Translations under genes and position numbers: made by a program
In this document: in pieces, positions 43,101 to 49,972 of the stretch
How positions within the stretch are numbered: the first letter of the stretch is position 1
Layout: every line of letters starts with the position of its first letter
Notes under the pieces: generated by a model
What the model was told of the DNA's origin: nothing
Databases searched by the model: none
What the model saw: the letters and a program-made list of their open reading frames with translations, nothing else
From: an uncultured Chitinophagaceae bacterium
GTDB lineage: Bacteria; Bacteroidota; Bacteroidia; Chitinophagales; Chitinophagaceae
NCBI GenBank assembly: GCA_937907395.1
Contig: CALCII010000011.1
Location: forward strand, 682,001 to 746,000
Direction of reading: 5' to 3'
Length of the DNA: 64,000 bases

Positions 43101-43554
43101 TAAGTTTGTGTTCACCAAGTTTGAGCCAAGTGGTATGGTGGATCATCCAAACATCCGCACCACCACTTCACTGGTTGACTTTGTGTTCCGTTGCTTGGCT
43201 TATGAATACTTAGGCCGTACAGACCTGGTACATGTGCTTGACAAACCAGATCTTGCAAATACAGGAACTGATGATTGGGATGATATACCAACAGGGTTGG
43301 AATACGAAAAAAAAACACCCGAATTAAGTGATGTAAGAGTAGTAGGAGTGGTTCCATCAGCACCACAGGTTCAGAAAACACAACGTTCAACTGCAAATGC
43401 ATATAAAGCAGATAGCGGATTGGATGCGGTGAATATGGCGGCAAAAAGCATGCAAAGCGATGCGCCTGCCTGTAACACTTGCGGACACATTACCATCCGT
43501 AGCGGTACTTGCTATAAATGTTTGAACTGCGGTAACAGCATGGGTTGCAGCTAA
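40186..43554 (+). CDS. nrdJ: Adenosylcobalamin-dependent ribonucleoside-diphosphate reductase
   Basis: Class II reductase (1122 residues) that makes deoxyribonucleotides with vitamin B12 and without oxygen. Motifs: GSGVGTNFSQIRGEGEKLSG, FLKIGDRAAGAIKSGGTTRR, NPCSEYMFLDNTACNLAS (catalytic Cys/Glu loop), APTGTIGLVMDCDTTGVEP, and ALYRDGSKLSQPLS. A linker rich in Lys/Glu leads to a C-terminal zinc-ribbon-like tail (CNTCGHITIRSGTCYKCLNC) with the terminal Cys pair that re-reduces the active site. A clear terminator follows. Confidence 0.95.
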   Translation: MATKKKNQRLQFSRRFTKEGVSPFDMFEYDYRTSVIRNPSGEVVFEMNNVEVPHQWSQIATDILAQKYFRKAGVPQPDGSLGRETSSKQVAHRMAHCWRVWGERYGYFETEADAQVFYDELVYSILNQTCVPNSPQWFNTGLYESYGIKGKPQGHYYVDPVDGELKKSTSAYERPQPHACFILSVSDDLVNEGGIMDLWVREARIFKYGSGVGTNFSQIRGEGEKLSGGGSSSGLMSFLKIGDRAAGAIKSGGTTRRAAKMVCLDLDHPEIMDFINWKVEEEKKVGALIAAGYSHDYEGEAYRTVSGQNSNNSVRIPNEFFERLEKGEDWELKARTDGRTMKKIPAQEVWNQISYAAWRCADPGTQYDTTINEWHTSPKGGRINASNPCSEYMFLDNTACNLASVNLRRLFDEATQTFDTEGFEYVSRLWTVVLEISVLMAQFPSQEVAQLSYDYRTLGLGYANLGSMLMVMGIPYDSEEARGIAGALTAIMTGVAYKSSAEMAQFLGAFPRYEENAEDMLRVMRNHRAAAYDAEDAYVGLSIKPQGIKAQYCPDYLLKSACKAWDDAVALGEKYGYRNAQTTVIAPTGTIGLVMDCDTTGVEPDFALVKFKKLSGGGYFKIINQSVPAALEKLGYNEKESEAIVKYAVGAASLNGAPHINPQTLSEKGFIAEEIKKLDGAMASAFEIGFVFNRFTLGEECLQRLGFTPEQYNDFEWSLLEALGFTDEQIEEANDYICGTMTIEGAPFLKQEHYSVFDCANKCGKKGERYIHHSGHIRMMAAVQPFISGAISKTINLPNEASIEEISDAYLQSWKLGLKACALYRDGSKLSQPLSTKGDKKKKSSDETAEEAEVEALAETLMIDLGKLTVEELLDELNKRMQASPDTKLKRQLARIVERRTLPAKRRGFVQKAKINGQTIFLRTGEYNDGTLGEIFVDLAKEGSTLRSMMNSFAIAISVGLQYGVPLEEFVDKFVFTKFEPSGMVDHPNIRTTTSLVDFVFRCLAYEYLGRTDLVHVLDKPDLANTGTDDWDDIPTGLEYEKKTPELSDVRVVGVVPSAPQVQKTQRSTANAYKADSGLDAVNMAAKSMQSDAPACNTCGHITIRSGTCYKCLNCGNSMGCS

Positions 43555-43576
43555 TCCATGCCGTACTGCAAAAACT

Positions 43577-43608
43577 AAAAGCGCTCTGGTTTTCCGGAGC
43601 GCTTTTTT
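43577..43608 (+). terminator. Terminator of nrdJ
   Basis: AAAAGCGCTC (43577-43586) pairs with GAGCGCTTTT (43597-43606), followed by more Ts; begins 23 bases past the stop. Confidence 0.85.
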
Positions 43609-43736
43609 TATGGTTTTCCCGTGAGTTGTTAAGTGGAAATACTGATTCAAGTGAAATAATGTACCTAAATACCGGGTCTGGCTTATTCATTGCTTCTTCT
43701 TTTTATACATTAGTGCTTCGTTTAAATCCAAACCCA

Positions 43737-43868
43737 ATGAAATTGAAAACTGCTTTACTTTTCCTGTTCCTGTTATCAGCAATTGTATTTGAATCCTGCT
43801 CCCGCAGTTTAACGCCCTACGAGGCCGCCAACGGTACTCATGGGCGAAAATGTATGCGTGTCAGGTAA
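43737..43868 (+). CDS. Very small lipoprotein (43 aa)
   Basis: A 43-residue protein: a hydrophobic signal (MKLKTALLFLFLLSAIVFES, Cys22) and a 20-residue mature part containing TPYEAANGTHGRKC. The pattern 'signal, Cys, TPYEAAN, basic Cys-containing end' looks like a small lipoprotein family of Bacteroidota, but I cannot name it. Coding is supported by its isolation as its own unit: the nrdJ terminator ends about 130 bases upstream and a good terminator follows nine bases after the stop. Confidence 0.6.
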   Translation: MKLKTALLFLFLLSAIVFESCSRSLTPYEAANGTHGRKCMRVR

Positions 43869-43876
43869 GAAATTAT

Positions 43877-43905
43877 AACCCGGTTTACGAACCGGGTTTC
43901 TTTTT
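43877..43905 (+). terminator. Terminator of the small lipoprotein gene
   Basis: AACCCGGTT (43877-43885) pairs with AACCGGGTT (43890-43898), loop TACG, then a T-rich tail. Confidence 0.8.
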
Positions 43906-43921
43906 GGATAGAAGCCGGTCA

Positions 43922-43929
43922 TAACTTTG
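43922..43929 (+). promoter_or_regulatory. Candidate -7 promoter element for the PhoD-type gene
   Basis: TAACTTTG matches TAnnTTTG, 36 bases before the ATG. TTG at 43904-43906 lies 15 bases upstream. Confidence 0.4.
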
Positions 43930-43965
43930 TTACTTTGTAAAAAGAGTTCAACCAATTACAATTTT

Positions 43966-45327
43966 ATGAAACGGTTCATTTCTGCCATTATCATAGCTTT
44001 TGCATCTCTTCATGTTGCTCTTCCCGCAACTGCACAATTGGTAAGCGGACCCATGTTAGGTCCGGTGGAATTACGTACAGCTAAATTGTGGGTGGAAGTA
44101 AAACCCGGTTCATCTGTTTTATTGCAATACTGGAAGAAAGGAAATCCGGCAGGCGCTATTGCAATGAGCACGAGTACCAACCGCAACGACTGGTTTGCTC
44201 CAGTAAGTTTCACGCTGGTAAACCTGGAGCCCAATACTACGTATGAATACAAGTTTTCTTTAAATACAAAAACGATTGGCAAACCTTCGAATGCCGATGG
44301 AAGTTTTACCACCAAAGAGTTGTGGCAATGGCGAAAGCCTGCTCCCGATTTTTCATTCCTCACTGGTTCCTGTGCTTATTTCAACGAGCCTGTTTATGAC
44401 CGGCCCGGAAAGCCTTATGGTGGCGATTCCTCTATTTTTCAAACCATGGGCCAGGAGAAGGCAGCGTTCATGTTATGGCTGGGCGATAACTGGTATACAC
44501 GTGAAGCCGATTATGCCGAGGAGTGGGGATTGTGGGCACGTGCCAGTCGTGACAGAAGTATGCCGGTGTTACAACCCTTGCTGAAAAATATGTCGCATTT
44601 TGCCATGTGGGACGATCATGATTATGGTCCCAATGATATTGGTTCACATTATATTTTGAAAGAAACGTCACGGAATGTATTTCAGCAATACTGGCTCAAC
44701 ACCAGCTATGGAATGAACAACCAGGGCATTTACAGCATCATCAGTTATGGCGATGTGGACATTTTTATGATGGACGACCGCTGGTGGAGAAGTGCTGATG
44801 CATTGCCCGATTCTGTAAACGGAGATGTAAACAAAGAGAAACGTATGTGGGGTGTGCAGCAAATGGAATGGCTGAAGAATGCATTGTCGTTCAGCAAAGC
44901 AACATTTAAGATTATTGCCAATGGAAGCCAGGTATTGAATCCTGCTTCACCTTATGAAAAACTGGTGAACTGGCCGGTTGAATATTATGAGCTGATGAAT
45001 TTCCTGAAGCAAAATCAAGTTAATGGAGTTTTGTTTCTTACAGGTGACAGGCACCATTCAGAAATAATCAAAGTAGGAAGAGAGGGAACGTATCCGTTAT
45101 ACGATATAACTGTTTCACCATTCACAAGCGGCACCCATAAATTCAGCGGACCAGAAAAAGAAAACCCGTACAGGGTGTTAGGAATTGATGAGAAGCAGAA
45201 CTACGGTCGTTTTACTGTTTCCGGCAGCAAGGGGCAACGTAAACTAATGATTGAGTTTCTTGGGTTGAAAGGTGAGAAACTGGGAGAATGGAGTGTGGGT
45301 GAAAAAGAATTGAAAACACCCCGTTAA
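43966..45327 (+). CDS. PhoD-type alkaline phosphatase/phosphodiesterase
   Basis: Secreted metallophosphoesterase of 453 residues: signal peptide (to LPATAQ), a fibronectin-like N-terminal domain (about 25-115; LEPNTTYEYKFSLNTKTIG) and a PhoD catalytic domain with GSCAYFNEP, WLGDNWYTREADY, MWDDHDYGPNDIGSHY and FLTGDRHHSEI, the metal-binding residues of the family (iron/calcium). It probably releases phosphate outside the cytoplasm. The ATG at 43966 directly precedes the signal peptide. No Pho-box-like repeat was recognised. Confidence 0.92.
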   Translation: MKRFISAIIIAFASLHVALPATAQLVSGPMLGPVELRTAKLWVEVKPGSSVLLQYWKKGNPAGAIAMSTSTNRNDWFAPVSFTLVNLEPNTTYEYKFSLNTKTIGKPSNADGSFTTKELWQWRKPAPDFSFLTGSCAYFNEPVYDRPGKPYGGDSSIFQTMGQEKAAFMLWLGDNWYTREADYAEEWGLWARASRDRSMPVLQPLLKNMSHFAMWDDHDYGPNDIGSHYILKETSRNVFQQYWLNTSYGMNNQGIYSIISYGDVDIFMMDDRWWRSADALPDSVNGDVNKEKRMWGVQQMEWLKNALSFSKATFKIIANGSQVLNPASPYEKLVNWPVEYYELMNFLKQNQVNGVLFLTGDRHHSEIIKVGREGTYPLYDITVSPFTSGTHKFSGPEKENPYRVLGIDEKQNYGRFTVSGSKGQRKLMIEFLGLKGEKLGEWSVGEKELKTPR

Positions 45328-45350
45328 TGATTGATCAGAAAAAATAATTT

Positions 45351-45830
45351 ATGACTATTTCGTTCAGGTATAACCGTAAGCAGGTATTAAAAGCATTACG
45401 TTATCATTTTATCTCAAAAAAAGAAATTCGTATACTGATCATTCTGATCAATGTATTTGCCTTGTTTGCTGCAGCCATGTTTTTCTGGAAGAAAATTCAT
45501 CCGTTGGCCTTTCTGCTCAGTTCTTTTCTGTGGTTTGTGTTAATGCTGGCTATCTGGATCATTCTGCCCTTTACGATCTACAGCCGGGCGAAAACATTCA
45601 AAGATGCATTTACAATCACGTTTATGCCTCAGTATATGCACATGGAAAACCAGCGTGGACAGAAAGACTGGAATTACAATTCATTTAAATATTTTATAGA
45701 AACACCCGACTTCTTTCATTTATATGTAGATGAAAGGGCGTTTTTTCTCATTCCCAAAGATGCGTTTGAAAACAGTGATGCTGTACACGAAGCAAGGTTG
45801 CTGTTCCGGGAGAAAATTAAAAAAGCCTGA
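45351..45830 (+). CDS. YcxB-like membrane protein
   Basis: 159-residue protein with two helices (IRILIILINVFALFAAAMFF; FLLSSFLWFVLMLAIWIILP) and a C-terminal soluble domain with the YcxB-like pattern (KDWNYNSFKYFIETPDFFHL, FFLIPKDAF). Function unknown. It follows the phosphatase gene by 23 bases and may be co-transcribed; its stop is two bases from the convergent operon. Confidence 0.75.
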   Translation: MTISFRYNRKQVLKALRYHFISKKEIRILIILINVFALFAAAMFFWKKIHPLAFLLSSFLWFVLMLAIWIILPFTIYSRAKTFKDAFTITFMPQYMHMENQRGQKDWNYNSFKYFIETPDFFHLYVDERAFFLIPKDAFENSDAVHEARLLFREKIKKA

Positions 45831-45832
45831 TA

Positions 45833-46774
45833 TCAGTTTTGAAGTAAGGGCCCTTTGTTTTTATTTTCCCATTTGTCTTCGGTAAGATTGTAAATAAACT
45901 GATAAAGGGTTTCCTGTTTTTCAGTTGGCGCTATCAGGTTGTAATAAAATTCAACGCCATGAACAATCATAGAACCTGTTTTATCAAAGCGGATTTTCCT
46001 TGCTTTATCATCACCACGAGGACCAACACCTTCCAGTGAAAAACGGCTCACTGGTTTACCTTTAAATGATCCATCATCTTTTACAGCTATTGAAAATATA
46101 TCAGATGTCCGGGTTTTACCAAAGAACAAGGTTTTCTGCTCATTAAAATAGCAAATGTCAACACCCATTGCATCTGTATGTTCGATAATGTCAATTACTT
46201 TCGGTTCATTTTTAGTTTGAATACTGAAAATACGGCCAGCTTCCTTGTTCCTTGTGCTGCCACTAACTGATGTTGCATATAGAATACCGCTTTCGCAATC
46301 ATAGGCCAGGCCCAGGATGCCAAATGGGTTTTCTGCAGTTGGTTTTTCAGCTGAGGGCAGTTCAATAAATGGTTTCATTTCACCACTTGTTGGATCTACT
46401 TTGTAAATGATATTTTGTTTTAAAGGATCATTTTCCAACACATTTACCACGGGGATAGGGGCGGCATACACACTTCCATCTTCTGTAATTACAATGGGGC
46501 CCATGCTACCAGCTTGTTTCCAGCTGGGGTGCTGGTAAACCCTGTTCTCAACTCCGGCTGTTGCAGATAGTTCAACTAAGGTTAATCCTTTTATCTTCCG
46601 GTCAGATGTACTGAATGCCGAACGTTGCGCATTGAAACCAACTGATGTAACAAACGGAGACAGACGCCTGCAATCGGGAATGATTTGTACACCCGTACCC
46701 GACTCTTCTGTTGGTTCATTACAGGATAGTAACGACATCAATGATGCAGCGAAAAAAAAATGTATCCGTTTCAT
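45833..46774 (-). CDS. Propeller-like lipoprotein
   Basis: 313 residues with a lipoprotein signal (MKRIHFFFAASLMSLLSC, Cys18). The body shows repeated strand patterns typical of a beta-propeller (ITEDGSVYAAPIPVVNV, YKVDPTSGEMKPFIELP, LGLAYDCESGILYATSV, IRFDKTGSMIVHG), similar to SMP-30/YncE-type folds. It is the last gene of a three-gene minus-strand operon. The role is unknown; it may be a substrate-binding or accessory partner of the two upstream products. Confidence 0.7.
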   Translation of the reverse strand: MKRIHFFFAASLMSLLSCNEPTEESGTGVQIIPDCRRLSPFVTSVGFNAQRSAFSTSDRKIKGLTLVELSATAGVENRVYQHPSWKQAGSMGPIVITEDGSVYAAPIPVVNVLENDPLKQNIIYKVDPTSGEMKPFIELPSAEKPTAENPFGILGLAYDCESGILYATSVSGSTRNKEAGRIFSIQTKNEPKVIDIIEHTDAMGVDICYFNEQKTLFFGKTRTSDIFSIAVKDDGSFKGKPVSRFSLEGVGPRGDDKARKIRFDKTGSMIVHGVEFYYNLIAPTEKQETLYQFIYNLTEDKWENKNKGPLLQN

Positions 46775-46798
46775 GAATGTTGGTTTGATTAGTTGTTA

Positions 46799-48580
46799 CT
46801 ATTTCTTTGCAGGGATAAACATAGGCCCGGCAAAACAGGGGAACTTTCGTGTGCTGATGATGCCATCCTTTACATAACTTTCTGCCCAACAATATTCGTA
46901 TCCTTTTGTGTCGTCGTTTTTCATTTGAGGAACATACCACAACACCAATGCTTCATTGGCCAATGGTTCGGGATTGGGTTCAATGAATTTCTCAGGACCT
47001 TGTTTGTAATCGGTATTACAACAGGGGCCAATTGTTACTAAATCACTTTCACCTTCATCTCTTCCGGGTTTATTGATGGTTACAAATGAAAACGCATGAT
47101 CACCACGGCCTCCATCTTTAAACTGACCTCTTGCTGGTTCAACAAACCAGGACTGTCCGCCTGCCTGATCAATTTTAAACAGGTAACCCTCTTTTGTATA
47201 TGCAGTATTGGCTTGTTGCAAGTGCCATTGTTCCTGGTTCCAGGGTTTCCAGTTGGTTCCATCCCATTGTGAAAACGAATTGCTTTGTCCGGCAAATGCA
47301 ATCCGTAAAACAGGTCTGTATGTACCATCGTTGCCACAACCTCTTCCAATACTGGCACAGGCTATGCGGAAACTACCGTCGTTATAAAATTCAAAACGTT
47401 GCTGATAGTTATAGTTACAGGCATTTGGCCATCCTTCACTATAAAAATTCTGTTCAATTACAAATCCTGCTTTTTTTCCATCTTCAATCAAATCACTGAT
47501 GCGGGGCGATTCAATAGCCACAACAGCTGCCGTACTGAAGTAAGGGCAGCCAATTGCATCGCTGTAACCAAAACCATCACTGTTACTGTAGCTCACATGC
47601 CAGTCTACCAGCTTGGCACTGCTAAGAACCGGAACTCCGTTATAGCTTACATCTGATACACGCATACCATCGCTGCTGGTGAGCATGTATCCCAGTTTCC
47701 ATCCGTTACGTTTTAATACTGTTTCTGTTTTGCAAAAACACTCTGTTATTTTTTCGTTCTGTAGTTTTCGTTCTGTTACAGATGGTCCGCCTACACCTAC
47801 GTTTGTCCAGCGTATACCAGCCACTCTCAGATCTGTAAGATCAACAATAGTCCAGAGAGCTTTATTATTTTTCACAAAAGTGGGCGCCACACATAGATGC
47901 ATGCTTCTTTCGCAACGGCTTTTGTTTAACGCTGTTTTTGTGGCACTCATCACGGCATCTTTTTCACCGGGTTTAAACCCCAGCGCTTTTTGTACGTGTT
48001 CGTTTTCGGCAGCAATTGTTATAGCCAGTTGTTTTAAGTGTGAAGGAATTTCGGGTTGTGTTTGTGGTAAATGTAATACCTGGATAACTTGTTTGGACTT
48101 GATATTCACCAATCCGATAGTGGTAATATTTAAAGCGAAATTGTATAATTCAACTTTATAGCATCCACCATCTGCACAAGCAGAGTTCGTTTGTTTGCTG
48201 AGATCGCTTTCTCTTGCTTTGTATACATTGAACACTTCATTGCGATAGGCCGATTTGCTCACAGAATCTCTTGTGTATTTCAGAAAATTATTATCTGCAA
48301 GGCAAAGCTCCTGTGCCAGTATCTGATCGGCGGTGCAACTGTCGGTCAATTTTAAGATAGGAACCGGTGCTGTTAAAGCAGCTTGAATTTTTTCTCTGTA
48401 CTCCAATGCTTCTTTAAATGAAACGGATGCAGTATCATCATAAATTTCAGATGTTCCTGCTAAATCTTTTTCTCCGGATGATTGATTCGATGAGCCGGAG
48501 TTATTACAGGCAAATAATAAAGCTGAAAGAATTAGCGTTGCGAAAAATCTGGAGAAAAGTGATGTAAGGGAATGTCGCAT
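46799..48580 (-). CDS. Lipoprotein with copper-amine-oxidase-like fold, copper site apparently lost
   Basis: 593 residues, lipoprotein signal (ending LLFAC), many cysteines (about 16), so extracytoplasmic and disulfide-rich. From about residue 230 the order of segments follows copper amine oxidases: ALWTIVDLTDLRVAGIRW; SSDGMRVSDVSYNGVPVLSS; WHVSYSNSDGFGYSDAIGC; ACNYNYQQRFEFYNDGSFRI; NEALVLWYVPQM. Asn389-Tyr390-Asn391-Tyr392 occupies the place of the N-Y-D/E-Y motif whose Tyr becomes the quinone cofactor. The His-x-His copper pair expected shortly after reads Tyr-Arg-Pro (TYRPVLRIAF). The family call is by eye and needs a profile search; the gene follows a MauG-like gene by 17 bases. Confidence 0.6.
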   Translation of the reverse strand: MRHSLTSLFSRFFATLILSALLFACNNSGSSNQSSGEKDLAGTSEIYDDTASVSFKEALEYREKIQAALTAPVPILKLTDSCTADQILAQELCLADNNFLKYTRDSVSKSAYRNEVFNVYKARESDLSKQTNSACADGGCYKVELYNFALNITTIGLVNIKSKQVIQVLHLPQTQPEIPSHLKQLAITIAAENEHVQKALGFKPGEKDAVMSATKTALNKSRCERSMHLCVAPTFVKNNKALWTIVDLTDLRVAGIRWTNVGVGGPSVTERKLQNEKITECFCKTETVLKRNGWKLGYMLTSSDGMRVSDVSYNGVPVLSSAKLVDWHVSYSNSDGFGYSDAIGCPYFSTAAVVAIESPRISDLIEDGKKAGFVIEQNFYSEGWPNACNYNYQQRFEFYNDGSFRIACASIGRGCGNDGTYRPVLRIAFAGQSNSFSQWDGTNWKPWNQEQWHLQQANTAYTKEGYLFKIDQAGGQSWFVEPARGQFKDGGRGDHAFSFVTINKPGRDEGESDLVTIGPCCNTDYKQGPEKFIEPNPEPLANEALVLWYVPQMKNDDTKGYEYCWAESYVKDGIISTRKFPCFAGPMFIPAKK

Positions 48581-48597
48581 ATAGCAAGTTATTAAAT

Positions 48598-49662
48598 TTA
48601 GTTATTGACAGGATGAAAAGGATCAGTGAACAGTGGGTTGGAAAGAACAGATGAATCGCTCAGGCTGAACAGGAAGTTGACCAGATCAATCCGTTGCTGA
48701 TCTGTGATTTTATAGCCGGTGATCAAATGGCTTTTGTAAGGGTTTTTTGTTCCATCGCCTTTCCAGATACCTGTAGTAATATTTCTTCCCCCTTGTTCAA
48801 AAACAGCCAATGCTTCTTCTATTGTTTCAGCACTGCCATCGTGAAAGTATGGGGCTGTAAATAGCAGGTTTCTCAAAGTAGGCACTCTGAATTTTCCTTT
48901 ATCTGTTTCCCGTTTCGATTGATGAAACAACCCGTTATCGTTATTGGCATAACTACCACTGTCCAGGTTATACAATCCTACATTATAGTATTGAGATTGG
49001 GCTGGCAGGGAAGAATCGACGCCAAAATAAGGCGGCGTATGACAGGATGCGCAATTAAGTGATGTGGAGTAGAATAGTGCTTCGCCCCGTTTGGCAGAAG
49101 TACTGATAGCATCTGCTTTGCCTTTCTTGTATAGATCATACGGCGCATTCATACTGTTAAGGGTTCTGATGTATGATGCAATAGCGTATTTGATATTTTT
49201 CCAGTTAACAGGATCCTGCTCTTTTGGAAATGCTTTTTGGAAGAGCTGTTTATATTGGTTGTTTTGTTTGAGGCGTGTCAGAACTGAAGCATCATCCCGG
49301 TTTAAACCCATTTCGATGATGCTGTGGCTGAACAGTGGACGTTCCATTTGTTGTTCCAGGGTTTGGGTAACAGTATCGGACCAGTTGAAATACTTGTTGA
49401 AGGACACGTTAATCAGGGTTTGTGTATTCCGCTGACTTACATCGGCAAAAACCCCCAGCGTTCTTTTGTAGCCGTCTGTAAATGCAAAGCGAGGATTATG
49501 GCATGACCCGCAGGATTTGGTGGATGTGATTGAAAGGGATGGATCAAAGAAGAGATAACGGCCTAGCGTAGTCGCAGTTTCTTGTCTGGTTTTTGGTGAG
49601 GAGCAAGAACTTAATACAAACAAAAAAATAACAATCGTTCGTGAAATATCGAAAGGCTTCAT
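48598..49662 (-). CDS. Di-haem cytochrome c peroxidase/MauG family lipoprotein
   Basis: 354 residues with a lipoprotein signal (MKPFDISRTIVIFLFVLSSC) and two c-type haem motifs: CGSCH (51-55) and CASCH (204-208). RVPTLRNLLFTAPYFHDGSA is diagnostic of the CcpA/MauG family. These periplasmic enzymes reduce hydrogen peroxide or, as in MauG, carry out long-range oxidation of a partner protein's side chains. It is the first gene of an operon whose second gene resembles a quinoprotein. The ATG at 49662 was chosen over an upstream TTG because it begins the signal peptide. Confidence 0.9.
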   Translation of the reverse strand: MKPFDISRTIVIFLFVLSSCSSPKTRQETATTLGRYLFFDPSLSITSTKSCGSCHNPRFAFTDGYKRTLGVFADVSQRNTQTLINVSFNKYFNWSDTVTQTLEQQMERPLFSHSIIEMGLNRDDASVLTRLKQNNQYKQLFQKAFPKEQDPVNWKNIKYAIASYIRTLNSMNAPYDLYKKGKADAISTSAKRGEALFYSTSLNCASCHTPPYFGVDSSLPAQSQYYNVGLYNLDSGSYANNDNGLFHQSKRETDKGKFRVPTLRNLLFTAPYFHDGSAETIEEALAVFEQGGRNITTGIWKGDGTKNPYKSHLITGYKITDQQRIDLVNFLFSLSDSSVLSNPLFTDPFHPVNN

Positions 49663-49972
49663 TAGTACATGGATTGGATGATGATTTTGCAAAATTCAGG
49701 AACCTTTTTGTGTAATCACTTATTTTTTTCTAAATATTTTGTAGTATTGCAAAATAAACCTTATCAACTACGATGCACTTATCAGCTCATCTCATGAACT
49801 CCTTTTTAAAGCATCGTAACATTCAGTCACTCATCTGCTACTGGAAGAACATGTGGTTATTATTTTCTTAAATGAAAACCAAACAGTATTGCCTTTATTC
49901 CAATTAACATTAAAAACGAATGATGATTAAGTAACAGAACGCTTTATATATTCCTAACTGCAAATTTTGAAA

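Noticed and set aside
49773..49871. 32-codon open frame in the gap between the peroxidase and SdrD-B genes
   Set aside because: It has an ATG and stop but no recognisable signal, domain, promoter or terminator; too short to support without comparison.
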